A stretch of 61,561 nucleotides of DNA. Source: Allobosea sp. AAP35. GTDB taxonomy: Bacteria; Pseudomonadota; Alphaproteobacteria; Rhizobiales; Beijerinckiaceae. Location of the stretch: the NCBI RefSeq assembly GCF_001295925.1, contig NZ_LJHQ01000042.1:1-61561 (forward strand). The letters are read 5' to 3'. This document shows positions 43,126 to 52,355 of this stretch, piece after piece (position 1 is the first letter of the stretch; each line of letters opens with the position of its first letter). The notes under the pieces were generated by a model. It made no database searches and was not told where the DNA came from. It was given only the letters and a program-made list of their open reading frames with translations. Position numbers and translations under genes: made by a program.

Positions 43126-44118
43126 ATGGATGTTCGGCAGCTGCGATGTTTCATCGCGGTGGCGGAGGAGCTTCATTTCGGCCGCGCCGCGGAACGGCTG
43201 GGCCTGGCTCCACCCGCTCTTTCCCGGCAGATCAGCACGCTCGAGGACGAGCTTGGCTGCGTTCTCCTGACCCGCACCACGCGGCAGGTCGCCCTGACGC
43301 GCGCCGGTCTGATCATGCTCGAAGAGGCCAAGGGCATCCTCGCGCGGATGGAACACACCTCGCGAGCCGTGCGGGAGGCCTCGCTCGGCGCCGGCAAGGT
43401 TCTGCGCATCGGGGCGATCGATGCAGCGTCGTCGAGCTTCGTGCCGGAGGCGCTGGTCGCCTTCCGCGAGCGCTATCCCGGCGTCCAGATCAAGTTCGTC
43501 GAGGCGATGACGGCGTCGTTGATCCAGATGCTGGAAGCCGGCAAGCTCGACCTCGCCTTAACAAGGCCGCCGCGCAAGCCGACCGACTGCTCTTTCGAAG
43601 TGCTGCGGGTCGAGCGGCCGATCGTGGTGCTCAGCGAAGCCCACCCGCTGGCGGCCCGCGAGCACCTGACGATGCGCGATCTGGTCGGCGAGCCCTTCGT
43701 GGTGCCCTCCAAGCGAATCCGGCCTTTCGCCTATGATCTTGTGATGGCCTATTTCGAGAGCGTCGGAGCCGTGCCCAACGTCATCATCGAGGCGACGGAA
43801 AAGCCGGCGATGATGTCGGCGGTGGCAGCCGGGCTGGGCATGGCGCTGGCACCCGACTGGGTCTGCCGGCTGAGCTTCCCGGGCGTGACGATGCGGCGCC
43901 TGCGCGGTGCCCTGCTCGACCCGCCGCCGCCCGGCGCGCTGGTCGGCATCGCCTGGCGACCGCAACAGCGACTTGACCCGCGCGACGATTTCCTTTCGAT
44001 CCTGCGCGAGAGCGTCACCTTGATCGACGAACGGCATGTTCTGCCCTTCGCCATTCCCGTCACGAAGCTGAAACGTGCAACCCGCCTGGTCGGGTCGGCA
44101 GTCGGAGGAACCCGATGA
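43126..44118 (+). CDS. LysR family regulator at the head of the tctBAC operon
   Basis: The 330-residue LysR protein is of the CatR/BenM type: MDVRQLRCFIAVAEELHFGR, ERLGLAPPALSRQISTLEDE for the winged helix, then LRIGAIDAASSSFVPEAL in the effector domain. It ends overlapping tctB by 4 bp (ATGA), so it is translated with the transporter it probably controls. The 150 bp upstream is AT-rich (TTTATTGCCAAAAAATTATG) and is a likely promoter and operator area. The inducer is probably a carboxylate. Confidence 0.88.
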   Translation: MDVRQLRCFIAVAEELHFGRAAERLGLAPPALSRQISTLEDELGCVLLTRTTRQVALTRAGLIMLEEAKGILARMEHTSRAVREASLGAGKVLRIGAIDAASSSFVPEALVAFRERYPGVQIKFVEAMTASLIQMLEAGKLDLALTRPPRKPTDCSFEVLRVERPIVVLSEAHPLAAREHLTMRDLVGEPFVVPSKRIRPFAYDLVMAYFESVGAVPNVIIEATEKPAMMSAVAAGLGMALAPDWVCRLSFPGVTMRRLRGALLDPPPPGALVGIAWRPQQRLDPRDDFLSILRESVTLIDERHVLPFAIPVTKLKRATRLVGSAVGGTR

Positions 44119-44633
44119 GTTTGAACAAGATCGAGAGGTCGCAGGGTCTGCGCATTCGTTCGACGCAGGATCTGGGGGCCGGCGTCTTCATGATCGTGCT
44201 CGCCGGCCTGGCGCTGGTGCTGGCGCGCGATCTGCCGCTGGGCAGCCTGCGCCAGATCGGGCCTGGCATGCTGCCAACCTCGTTTGCCGTGTTCTGCGGC
44301 ATTCTCGGACTGTTCCTGGTCATCACCTCGCTGCGCTTCGATGGCGAGCAGCTCAGCGGCTGGTCCTGGCGGGGGGTGATCTTCGTGCTGGGTGCCGCCA
44401 TCGTCTTCGGCCTGACCATCCGTGGCTTCAGCATCGGGCCGATCAGCGTTCCGTCGCTCGGCCTGCTCGTCTCCGGCCCGCTGGTGATGCTGATCTCGGG
44501 CCTCGCCGCCGACGACATGAAGTGGAAGGAGCTGATCATCTTCAGCGTGGCGATGTCCACCGCCTGCATTCTCCTGTTCAAATATGCGCTGAGCCTGCCG
44601 ATCCCGTTGGCACCCTGGCTGCTTGGGATCTGA
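44115..44633 (+). CDS. tctB: Tripartite tricarboxylate transporter small subunit TctB
   Basis: The 172-residue protein has four helices and matches TctB in size and layout (TQDLGAGVFMIVLAGLALVL, RQIGPGMLPTSFAVFCGILG). It supports TctA in the membrane. Its ATG overlaps the lysR stop by 4 bp and tctA begins 4 bp after its own stop. Confidence 0.9.
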   Translation: MSLNKIERSQGLRIRSTQDLGAGVFMIVLAGLALVLARDLPLGSLRQIGPGMLPTSFAVFCGILGLFLVITSLRFDGEQLSGWSWRGVIFVLGAAIVFGLTIRGFSIGPISVPSLGLLVSGPLVMLISGLAADDMKWKELIIFSVAMSTACILLFKYALSLPIPLAPWLLGI

Positions 44634-44637
44634 CACG

Positions 44638-46137
44638 ATGGATATGTTTTCCAATCTGGCGCTGGGCTTTGGCGTCGCACTGTCCTTCCAGAACCTCGCT
44701 TTGTGCTTCGTCGGCTGCCTCGTCGGCACGCTGATCGGCGTTCTTCCCGGCGTCGGGCCGATCGCGACGATCTCGATCCTGCTGCCGATCACCTTCGGGC
44801 TTGACCCCACCGGCGCCCTGATCATGCTCGCCGGCATCTATTACGGCGCGCAATATGGCGGTTCGACCACGGCGATCCTGGTCAATATCCCCGGCGAGGC
44901 CACCGCCGTCGTCACCACGCTCGACGGCCACCAGATGGCCAAGCAGGGCCGCGCGGGCATCGCGCTCGGCACGGCGGCGATCGGCTCCTTCGTCGCCGGC
45001 TGCTTTGCCACCGTGGTCATCGCCGCGCTGGGGGCTCCGCTCACCAAGATGGCGCTGCTGTTTGGACCGGCCGAATATTTCTCGCTGATGGTGATGGGCC
45101 TGTGCTTTGCCGTCGTGCTGGCGCGCGGCTCGATCCTCAAAGCCTTCTGCATGATCATGCTGGGGCTTTTGCTCTCGACCGTCGGCACCGATCTCGAGAC
45201 CGGCCAGGAGCGGCTGACCTTCGGCATCCCGGCGCTCGCCGACGGCATCGACTTCTCGGTCCTGGCGATGGGCATCTTCGGCTTCGCCGAGGTGCTGCGC
45301 AATCTCGAGGCCCCCGAGGCGCGCGACGTCGTGCGCGCCAAGATCGGCAGGCTTCTGCCCGGCTGGTCGGATATCAAGCAGTCGGTCATGCCCTGCCTGC
45401 GCGGGACCTTCATCGGCGGCACGCTCGGCATCCTGCCCGGCAACGGCGCGGTGCTGGGCCCGTTCGCCAGCTACACGGTCGAGAAGAAGATCGCCAAAGA
45501 TCCTTCCCGCTTCGGCAAGGGCGCGATCGAGGGCGTGGCGGGGCCGGAATCGGCCAACAACGCCGGCGCGCAGACGGCCTTCATCCCGCTGCTGACGCTC
45601 GGCATCCCGCCCAATGCCGTGATGGCGCTGATGGTCGGCGCGATGACGATCCACGGCATCATTCCCGGCCCGCAAGTCATGACCCGCAACCCGGAGCTGT
45701 TCTGGGGCATGATCGCCTCGATGTGGATCGGCAATCTGATGCTGCTGATCATCAACCTGCCGCTGGTCGGGCTGTGGGTGAAGCTGCTGCAGGTGCCCTA
45801 CCGCCTGATGTTCCCGGCGATCCTGATCTTCTGCTGCATCGGCATCTACTCGGTGAACAACCAGCCGCTCGACGTCGCGTTCACGGCGATGTTCGGCCTG
45901 TTCGGCTATCTGCTGATCAAGCTCGGCTTCGAACCGGCGCCTTTGCTGCTGGGCTTCGTGCTGGGCAAGCTGATGGAGGAAAAGCTCAGGCAGGCGCTGA
46001 TCATCTCGCGCGGCTCGTTCGTCACCTTCCTGGAGCGGCCGATCTCGGCCGGGCTCCTGCTCGTCGCGGTCGCCGTGCTCGTCATCGCGCTGCTACCGTC
46101 GATGTCGAAGAAGCGCGACGAGGTCTTCACCGAATGA
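44638..46137 (+). CDS. tctA: Tripartite tricarboxylate transporter large permease TctA
   Basis: The 499-residue protein has about twelve helices and TctA signatures: VGTLIGVLPGVGPIATISIL, YYGAQYGGSTTAILVNIPGE, EGVAGPESANNAGAQTAF and LTLGIPPNAVMALMVGAM. It imports carboxylates using the TctC-bound substrate. The ATG at 44638 follows the stop of tctB closely. tctC follows after 64 bp. Confidence 0.95.
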   Translation: MDMFSNLALGFGVALSFQNLALCFVGCLVGTLIGVLPGVGPIATISILLPITFGLDPTGALIMLAGIYYGAQYGGSTTAILVNIPGEATAVVTTLDGHQMAKQGRAGIALGTAAIGSFVAGCFATVVIAALGAPLTKMALLFGPAEYFSLMVMGLCFAVVLARGSILKAFCMIMLGLLLSTVGTDLETGQERLTFGIPALADGIDFSVLAMGIFGFAEVLRNLEAPEARDVVRAKIGRLLPGWSDIKQSVMPCLRGTFIGGTLGILPGNGAVLGPFASYTVEKKIAKDPSRFGKGAIEGVAGPESANNAGAQTAFIPLLTLGIPPNAVMALMVGAMTIHGIIPGPQVMTRNPELFWGMIASMWIGNLMLLIINLPLVGLWVKLLQVPYRLMFPAILIFCCIGIYSVNNQPLDVAFTAMFGLFGYLLIKLGFEPAPLLLGFVLGKLMEEKLRQALIISRGSFVTFLERPISAGLLLVAVAVLVIALLPSMSKKRDEVFTE

Positions 46138-46201
46138 CGGGGTTGCCGTGCGTCACGCGCCGCCCCACCTTGACCCCAACGATAACGAGGAAGGAACCGC
46201 T

Positions 46202-47173
46202 ATGAAGAAAACCGTGTTCGGAATTGCCGCCGCGCTCTCCCTGGCATTGGCCGGAACGGCGGTCGCCCAGGGCTATCCCAACAAGCCCGTGACGATGATC
46301 GTTCCCTTCGCCGCAGGCGGCCCCACAGACATCATCGCGCGCATCGTCGGCGACCACATGTCCAAGACGCTGGGCCAGCAGATCGTGATCGAGAACGTCG
46401 CCGGCGCCGGCGGCACCACCGGCATCACCCGCGCGATGACCGCAGCCCCCGACGGCTACACCATCGCGATGGGGCATCTGGGCACGTTTTCGGCAGCACC
46501 TGCGACCTATCCCGGCCTGAAATACGATCCGCTCAACGGGATCCAGCCGATCGGGCTTGCCGGCGGCACGCCGATCCTGATCGTCGCGCGCAAGAACCTC
46601 GAGGCCAACGACCTGAAGAGCTTCGTCGCCGCCATCAAGGCCACGCCGGACAAGTTCAATGAGGCCCATGCCGGTCTCGGCTCGGTGTCATGGACGACCT
46701 GCACCCTGCTCAAGGGCCAGCTCGGCGTGCCCAAGCTCAACGCGGTGGCCTATCGCGGCACGGGCCCGGCGCTGAACGATCTCGTCTCCGGCCAGATCGA
46801 TTTCATGTGCGACCAGATCGTCAGCGTCGCCGAGCAGATCAAGGCCGGCACGATCAAGGCGTTTGCGGTTGCGTCCGTGCAGCGCTCGCCGGCCCTGCCC
46901 GACGTGCCGACGACGACTGAAGCCGGTCTGCCCGAGTACCAGATCGAGGCCTGGAACGGCATCGCCGGCCCCAAGGGCATGCCGAAGGAGGCGGTCGACA
47001 AGCTCGTCGACGCGCTGAACAAGGCGCTGAACGACGAGGCCACCAAGAAGCGCCTGCTCGATCTCGGCGCGGTGATCCCGACCGCGGCGGATCGTACGCC
47101 GGACGGTTTCGGCGCCGTGATCAAGCGCGACGCCGCCAAGCTCGACCCGGCCCTGAAGAACGCGCCGCGCTGA
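46202..47173 (+). CDS. Tripartite tricarboxylate transporter substrate-binding protein (Bug family)
   Basis: The 323-residue periplasmic receptor has a signal peptide (MKKTVFGIAAALSLALAGTA, cut near AVA-QGYP) and Bug-family motifs: VTMIVPFAAGGPTDIIARIV, NVAGAGGTTG, and PDGYTIAMGHLG in the first lobe, then VAYRGTGPALNDLVSGQIDF in the second. GAGGAAGGAA precedes the ATG at 46202. The ligand is probably a di- or tricarboxylate. Last gene of the lysR-tctBAC unit; a strong terminator follows. Confidence 0.93.
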   Translation: MKKTVFGIAAALSLALAGTAVAQGYPNKPVTMIVPFAAGGPTDIIARIVGDHMSKTLGQQIVIENVAGAGGTTGITRAMTAAPDGYTIAMGHLGTFSAAPATYPGLKYDPLNGIQPIGLAGGTPILIVARKNLEANDLKSFVAAIKATPDKFNEAHAGLGSVSWTTCTLLKGQLGVPKLNAVAYRGTGPALNDLVSGQIDFMCDQIVSVAEQIKAGTIKAFAVASVQRSPALPDVPTTTEAGLPEYQIEAWNGIAGPKGMPKEAVDKLVDALNKALNDEATKKRLLDLGAVIPTAADRTPDGFGAVIKRDAAKLDPALKNAPR

Positions 47174-47234
47174 ACTGAGGCGACCGAAAGGTCACAGGCG
47201 GCGGGCCGTCGGCCCGTCGTTTGCCTATCCAGAG

Positions 47235-47262
47235 GCCCCGTCGCGTCCCGGCGGGGCTTTTT
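47235..47262 (+). terminator. Rho-independent terminator of the tct operon
   Basis: GCCCCG (47235-47240) and CGGGGC (47252-47257) form a stem followed by five T, 62 bp after the tctC-type stop. Confidence 0.8.
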
Positions 47263-47330
47263 GCTGTCTGATCTCGGCTCGGCAAGAATATCGGCCGGGC
47301 CGCATCGGGCGGCTTGCGTCGCGCAGCGCG

Positions 47331-47972
47331 TCAGCGGGTGCCGAACATGCGGTCGCCGGCATCGCCCAGCCCCGGCACGATATAGCCGTGGTCGTTGAGC
47401 TTCTCGTCGATCGCGGCGGTCCAGATTCGGACGTCGGGGTGGGCGCCGCGCAGGCGCCCGATGCCTTCCGGCGCCGCCAACAGGCAGACGAAGCGCAGAT
47501 CCTTCGCGCCGCGCTCCTTCAGCCGGTCGATCGCGGCCACCGCCGAGTTGGCGGTCGCCAGCATCGGGTCCATCACCACGATCATGCGGTCGGCGACGTC
47601 TGAGGGTGCCTTGAAGTAGTACTCGACCGCCTGCAGCGTATCGGGATCGCGGTAGAGGCCGATATGGGCGACGCGGGCGGCGGGCACCAGTTCCAGCATG
47701 CCGTCGAGAAAGCCGACGCCGGCGCGCAGGATCGGCGCGAACACCATCTTCTTGCCGGCGATGACCGGCTGCATCGACTTTTGCAGCGGCGTCTCGATCT
47801 CGATCATCTCGACCGGCAGATCGCGCGTCACCTCATAGCAGAGCAGCATGCCGATCTCGTTCAGCAGCTGGCGGAAGCTCTTGGTCGAGCGGTCCTTCTC
47901 GCGCATCAGCGTGAGCTTGTGCTGGACGAGGGGATGGTCGACGACGGTGACACCGTCCTGCTGCTTGGTCAT
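47331..47972 (-). CDS. upp: Uracil phosphoribosyltransferase
   Basis: The 213-residue enzyme converts uracil and PRPP to UMP. Motifs include [20 protein letters not shown] at the N-terminus, the flexible loop region [15 protein letters not shown] and the PRPP-binding [18 protein letters not shown], with [17 protein letters not shown] at the end. The ATG at 47972 fits the family. It is the last of three genes (urc1-type, DUF1688, upp) on the minus strand, with a palindromic repeat between DUF1688 and upp. In URC-type uracil catabolism, UPRT makes the UMP precursor. Confidence 0.95.
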   Translation of the reverse strand: MTKQQDGVTVVDHPLVQHKLTLMREKDRSTKSFRQLLNEIGMLLCYEVTRDLPVEMIEIETPLQKSMQPVIAGKKMVFAPILRAGVGFLDGMLELVPAARVAHIGLYRDPDTLQAVEYYFKAPSDVADRMIVVMDPMLATANSAVAAIDRLKERGAKDLRFVCLLAAPEGIGRLRGAHPDVRIWTAAIDEKLNDHGYIVPGLGDAGDRMFGTR

Positions 47973-48013
47973 ACGTTGAGCCCCTGTTGTCTCGTCTCGA
48001 TCGCTTGCCGAGG

Positions 48014-48093
48014 CGTCATTGCAAGCGCAGCGAAGCAATCCAGGGGTCGTCGCGAGGGACCTTCTGGATTGCTTCGCCGCGCTCGCAATGACG
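48014..48093. repeat. Intergenic palindromic repeat, family B copy 2
   Basis: The 30-bp arms (48014-48043 and 48064-48093) match at 28 of 30 positions and are nearly identical to the element at 5439-5517. It lies between the DUF1688 gene and upp within one transcription unit. Confidence 0.9.
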
Positions 48094-48102
48094 GTTATCC
48101 AA

Positions 48103-49320
48103 TTAAAACACCGTCCCGTCGCTGATGATCGTCAAGGGCGGGCCGCCGCCGTCGCGCTTTTGCGCGGCAATGCGCCGGCCGGCTGCCCAGGTGCCGCCTT
48201 CCAGCACCTTGGCCAGCGGCAATTCCTCACGCGTCCGGCCCAGCCGCTTGCGGATCAGGCTGCCCATCTCGTCGAGCAGCGCGACCGTCAGCGCCCGCCA
48301 TTCAACGACGAGGGTCGAGCCCGCCTCATGGGCGCGCGCCGCATCGGCCTCGTCCTTGAGCGCGATCACGCCCATGTCCAGGAACAGCCCGCCATTCCTG
48401 TATTCCGGCAGGCCGGTGAGATCGTCGATGTCGATCACCGCGATGCCCGCCCATTGCAGCGGCTCGATCAGCGAATAGGTCAGCCATTGCGACAGCTTGT
48501 GGAAGGGCACGAGGCCCGGCGTCGTGCTGGCCTGCGCGATCAGGGGGTGACGCCAGGTGTCGCCCAGCGCGATGCCGGCCAGGGTCATGCGCGAAGGCCA
48601 GATGCCGCCGAAACAGGCCAGCACTTCACGCAGCATGTGGCTGGCCCGCAAAGTGCCGGTTTCGGCGGCGGCAAAAAAGCGATCGAACAGATCGCCCGGG
48701 CGTTTCAGGCCCTGGCGCTGCAGCTCCTCGCCGAGCCGGTTGAGCAGGGCAGCGCGGCCGGCCACCGCCAGAAGGGGATTTCCCGGCCCCGCCTGGAAAC
48801 CGGCCGCCAGCACGGCGGGATCGAGCCGTTTCAGCGCCGCGGCGTCCGCCCGCAACGGCCGCGCCGGGTCACTGGAGAACAGACCCGCCGCGAACATGTC
48901 GAGCGAGGCAAGCGCCAGCCCCTCGGAGCGGGCGATCTGCTTGCCGGTGGCCGCATCGCGATAGGACCAGTCCGGCCCGGCCCCGGCATCGAGCAGGACG
49001 CTGACGATGGCAAGATCAAAGGCGGCGCGTCCGCGCTCGCTCGCATCGGCGAAGTTCGCTCCCAGATCGAGCACGCTCCAGCGATCCATGCCGGCAACGG
49101 TGAAATGGCGCCAGCGGGCGTGGAAGGGGATGTCCAGCGTCGGGTAATTGAGCTTGATCGTCTCGAGAACGTAGTCGGCACAGGCCTCCAGCCGCTCGCT
49201 ATGCACGGTGAAGTGCAAAAGCTTGCCGGCAAGGCCCAGCCTCAGCATCTCCTGGGCGCGGGCCCGGATGGAAGCGGGTTTGAGCAGGAGGCGCAGGGCT
49301 TCGGGATCGCGTTCCGGCAT
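48103..49320 (-). CDS. DUF1688 (Urc4-like) uracil-catabolism protein
   Basis: The 405-residue protein includes [38 protein letters not shown] and [18 protein letters not shown], the features of DUF1688, the family of yeast Urc4. In fungi it is needed for a uracil breakdown route together with Urc1 and uracil phosphoribosyltransferase; its reaction is not firmly known. The neighbours are exactly those two partners. It starts 4 bp after the GTP cyclohydrolase II-like gene stops. The ATG at 49320 is chosen because the upstream open frame is out of family. Confidence 0.88.
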   Translation of the reverse strand: MPERDPEALRLLLKPASIRARAQEMLRLGLAGKLLHFTVHSERLEACADYVLETIKLNYPTLDIPFHARWRHFTVAGMDRWSVLDLGANFADASERGRAAFDLAIVSVLLDAGAGPDWSYRDAATGKQIARSEGLALASLDMFAAGLFSSDPARPLRADAAALKRLDPAVLAAGFQAGPGNPLLAVAGRAALLNRLGEELQRQGLKRPGDLFDRFFAAAETGTLRASHMLREVLACFGGIWPSRMTLAGIALGDTWRHPLIAQASTTPGLVPFHKLSQWLTYSLIEPLQWAGIAVIDIDDLTGLPEYRNGGLFLDMGVIALKDEADAARAHEAGSTLVVEWRALTVALLDEMGSLIRKRLGRTREELPLAKVLEGGTWAAGRRIAAQKRDGGGPPLTIISDGTVF

Positions 49321-49324
49321 CGCG

Positions 49325-50587
49325 TCAGAACTTGTCGAGGGCTCGGCCGACAGTGGCCTTAAGGGTGTTGTCGCCGGGCGCGCCGTCGGGCGAGTAGTAG
49401 CCGGCCGCTTTCTTCGCCTCGATCTCGACCGAGGCATCGGGCGGGACGAGTTCGGGGGGAATCGCGACCCGCTCTCCGATCTCGATGCCACTCTCGACCA
49501 TGGCGTCGTATTTCATGTTCGACATCGACATCAGCCTGTCGATCCGGGTGACGCCGAGCCAGTGCAGCACATCGGGCATCAGCTGCTGGAAACGGGCGTC
49601 CTGCACGCCGGCGACGCATTCGGTGCGCTCGAAATAGGTCGCGGCGGAATCGCCGCCCTCCTGGCGCTTGCGGGCGTTGTAGACGAGGAACTTGGTGACC
49701 TCGCCGAGCGCCCGGCCCTCCTTGCGGTTGTAGACGATCAGCCCGACGCCGCCGCCCTGCGCCTCCTTCACCGCCTCTTCGATGCCGTGAACGAGATAGG
49801 GCCGGCAAGTGCAGATGTCGGAGCCGAAGACGTCCGAGCCGTTGCACTCGTCATGGACGCGGCAGGCAACGCGCCTGCCCGGGTCGGTGATGGCGGACAC
49901 CTCGCCGACGATGTAGGCCGTGATCGAGCCGATCGGCGGCAGAAAGACGTGCAGGTCGGGCCGCGTCACCAGCTCAGGATACATTCCGCCGGTCTGCTCG
50001 AACAGCGTGCGGCGCAACTCGTTCTCGCTGGTGCCGAAACGCTCGGCTATGCCCGGCAGATGCCAGACCGGGTCGATGGCGATCTTCGTGACGCTGATAT
50101 CGCCCGATTTGTGCAGGATCTGGTCGTCGGGCGCCAGGCGATGGGCTGCCATCGCCGCCAGGATCTCGGGCAGGTTGAGCCGCGCCTTGGTGATGGCGAT
50201 GGTCGGGCGGATGTCGATGCCCTCCCCGATCAGGCGTCCGAAATCCTGCGCGACGCGGTGGCCAAACGGGTCCAGCGAGACGATCTTGCCGGGCTCGAAC
50301 CATTGCGGCTGCTCGGGGATCTCGGCGGTGGGATGGGTGTTGTGCAGATCGGGTCGCTGCGCCGGGTTCATCGCACGCGCGGAGATAGCAAGCGCGCGAT
50401 AGATCGAATAGGAGCCGCCATGGGCGCCGATGACGTTGCGGTCCGCCGGAGTCGTGGTCGAGGCGATGACGGGACCGCGCTCGGCCGCCGATTCCGCACC
50501 CCAGCGGATCGGAAAGCGCGTCGCGGCGCTGCCCGGCTCCGGATGAGAGGTGAGCCGAATATGGGTGGTGCGGTTCGGCGCGTTCAT
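49325..50587 (-). CDS. GTP cyclohydrolase II-like protein, Urc1 type
   Basis: The 420-residue protein has a RibA-like C-terminal half with zinc ligands C248, C259 and C261 in ECNGSDVFGSDICTCRP, spaced as in RibA (11, then 2). The N-terminal 200 residues are the extension seen in Urc1 homologues. It is not paired with ribB, so riboflavin synthesis is unlikely. Together with DUF1688 and upp it defines a URC-type uracil catabolism operon, in which this protein probably opens a uridine-nucleotide ring. A strong hairpin lies in the leader. Confidence 0.9.
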   Translation of the reverse strand: MNAPNRTTHIRLTSHPEPGSAATRFPIRWGAESAAERGPVIASTTTPADRNVIGAHGGSYSIYRALAISARAMNPAQRPDLHNTHPTAEIPEQPQWFEPGKIVSLDPFGHRVAQDFGRLIGEGIDIRPTIAITKARLNLPEILAAMAAHRLAPDDQILHKSGDISVTKIAIDPVWHLPGIAERFGTSENELRRTLFEQTGGMYPELVTRPDLHVFLPPIGSITAYIVGEVSAITDPGRRVACRVHDECNGSDVFGSDICTCRPYLVHGIEEAVKEAQGGGVGLIVYNRKEGRALGEVTKFLVYNARKRQEGGDSAATYFERTECVAGVQDARFQQLMPDVLHWLGVTRIDRLMSMSNMKYDAMVESGIEIGERVAIPPELVPPDASVEIEAKKAAGYYSPDGAPGDNTLKATVGRALDKF

Positions 50588-50611
50588 TGCGATGTCGCCC
50601 TGCAATAGGAA

Positions 50612-50641
50612 AGGGCCCCGAGACGGATCGTCCGGGGCCCT
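50612..50641 (-). terminator. Strong hairpin ahead of the URC operon: terminator or attenuator
   Basis: AGGGCCCCG (50612-50620) pairs with CGGGGCCCT (50633-50641). On the minus strand the stem is followed by TTTCC and lies 24 bp before the start of the GTP cyclohydrolase-like gene. It may end the small upstream gene transcript, or attenuate the operon. Confidence 0.5.
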
Positions 50642-50699
50642 CTGGACCTAAGCAAGTGTGCATCAGCGAAGGCGGAGCGTCAATCTCACTGGTCTGGCA

Positions 50700-50771
50700 C
50701 GTCATGCCCGGGCGGCGAAGCGATGCGCAGACCCGAGAAGCTCTTCGCTCGGGTCAAGCCCGAGCATGACG
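50700..50771. repeat. Intergenic palindromic repeat, family C copy 2
   Basis: The ends are CGTCATGCCCGGG and CCCGAGCATGACG, with inner ACCCGAGAAGCTCTTCGCTCGGGT. It lies between the URC operon and a small membrane protein gene and is related to 10345-10438. Confidence 0.85.
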
Positions 50772-50782
50772 ACCGGGTATGC

Positions 50783-50944
50783 TCAGAACACTGCAAGATA
50801 GCGCAGGAGCGAGATGATGCCGATGACGATGACGATGATCTGGATGATGTTCTTGATCTGGCTGTCGAGCGGCAGCATCCGGACGAGGTAGAGAACGAGG
50901 CCGATGACGAGAACCGTAATCAGCAGCGAAATGAGAAGCGACAT
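50783..50944 (-). CDS. Small membrane protein, Thivi_2564-like
   Basis: The 53-residue protein has two hydrophobic helices separated by a short charged turn: LLISLLITVLVIGLVLYLV, then MLPLDSQIKNIIQIIVIVIG. This resembles the Thivi_2564 family of small membrane proteins of unknown role. The ATG at 50944 follows AGGTTTTA and is the best start; the longer frame upstream is improbable. Confidence 0.75.
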   Translation of the reverse strand: MSLLISLLITVLVIGLVLYLVRMLPLDSQIKNIIQIIVIVIGIISLLRYLAVF

Positions 50945-51087
50945 AATGTAAAACCTTCGATACGGCCGTGAGCCGGCCCCCCGGAGCCAGTGCCGCGACG
51001 CATTCGCCGGCACCTCAATCCGCAGACAGAACGTCGCAGGGCGTCAATAGGTTCCGTGCTCGCACCAGGGCGCGCCGACGAGACCGT

Positions 51088-52125
51088 TCAGTGCGCGCGC
51101 GCCACGCAGAAATCGACGGTTTCGTTCAACGCCTGCTTCATCGCCGAGGCGGGGAACAGGCCAAGCGCATCCTTGGCCATCTTGGCATAGTGCTCGGCAC
51201 GTTCGATCGTGTCGGCCAGCGCGCGATGGCGCTTCATGATGGTTTGCGCCTCTTCGAGATCACCATCGCGGATGTCGCTGTCCTGCAGCGTGCGCGTCCA
51301 GAAGGCGCGCTCGGTCTCGCTGCCGCGCCGGAAGGAGAGCACGACCGGCAGGGTGATCTTGCCCTCGCGGAAATCGTCGCCGGTGTTCTTGCCGAGCGTG
51401 TTGGCGATGCCGCCATAATCGAGCGCGTCGTCGATGAGTTGGAAGGCGATGCCGAGATTGAGGCCGTAGCTGCGGCAGGCGGCGGCATCGGCCTTGGGCG
51501 CATTGGCAATCACCGGGCCGACCTCGCAGGCTGCGGCAAACAGCTCGGCCGTCTTGCCGCGGATCACAGAGAGATACTCGTCCTCGGTCGTCTGGGTGTT
51601 CTTGGCGACGGACAGCTGCAGCACCTCGCCTTCTGCAATCACGGCGGCCGCTGTGGAGAGAATATCGAGCGCCCGCAGCGAGCCGACCTCGACCATCATC
51701 TTGAAGGCCTGGCCGAGCAGAAAATCGCCGACGAGCACGCTGGCCTCATTGCCCCAGAGCATGCGGGCGGCGAGCTTGCCGCGACGCATGTCGCTCTGAT
51801 CGACGACATCGTCATGCAGCAGCGTCGCCGTGTGCATGAACTCGACGCCGGCCGCGAGCTTGACGTGACCGTCGCCGCGATAGCCGCTGAGCGCGGCGGT
51901 CGCCAGCGTCAGCATCGGCCGCAGCCGCTTGCCGCCAGACGAGATCAGGTGGTTGGCCACTTCGGGGATCATCGTCACCTCGGAGCCGGTGCGCGACAGG
52001 ATCATCGCATTGACGCGCTCCATGTCCGGACGCGTCAGCTCGACCAGCTGCTCGATCCGGGCCTGGCTCGCCTTGCCGGCACCCTGGCCCGTTTCCTTGT
52101 CTTCGAACGCGACGACGACGCCCAT
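51088..52125 (-). CDS. Long-chain all-trans polyprenyl diphosphate synthase
   Basis: The 345-residue prenyltransferase has the first Asp-rich motif DDVVD at D105-D109 (HDDVVDQSDMRRG) and the second IDDALDY at D232-D236, with ISSGGKRLRP as the diphosphate-binding segment. The small Ala and Met residues before the first motif (EFMHTATLL) fit a long chain product, octaprenyl to decaprenyl, for ubiquinone. The ATG at 52125 is chosen for family fit. It diverges from the DUF2007-methyltransferase pair. Confidence 0.92.
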   Translation of the reverse strand: MGVVVAFEDKETGQGAGKASQARIEQLVELTRPDMERVNAMILSRTGSEVTMIPEVANHLISSGGKRLRPMLTLATAALSGYRGDGHVKLAAGVEFMHTATLLHDDVVDQSDMRRGKLAARMLWGNEASVLVGDFLLGQAFKMMVEVGSLRALDILSTAAAVIAEGEVLQLSVAKNTQTTEDEYLSVIRGKTAELFAAACEVGPVIANAPKADAAACRSYGLNLGIAFQLIDDALDYGGIANTLGKNTGDDFREGKITLPVVLSFRRGSETERAFWTRTLQDSDIRDGDLEEAQTIMKRHRALADTIERAEHYAKMAKDALGLFPASAMKQALNETVDFCVARAH

Positions 52126-52355
52126 ATCATTCACTCCGGCAGCTTGCGCAGCTTGCGACCTGCGCAAGCCTTGCCACAACCGGCGCATGGGTGACCAGCC
52201 CTCGCGCGGCGGCAACGACGCCGCAGGCCGCTCGCATTCACGCAGGCCGCATCCCACGAAGCTGCGCAGCAGCGTGCGGAAACGATGAGGCCGGAGGCGG
52301 GGGGCGATGGCATTGGGGCTTGCGCTTCGGCCTTCGTACGGGCTTCCATCGCGCG

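Noticed and set aside
49325..50587. RibA for riboflavin synthesis
   Set aside because: The long N-terminal extension and the DUF1688 and upp neighbours fit Urc1 better; no other rib gene is near.
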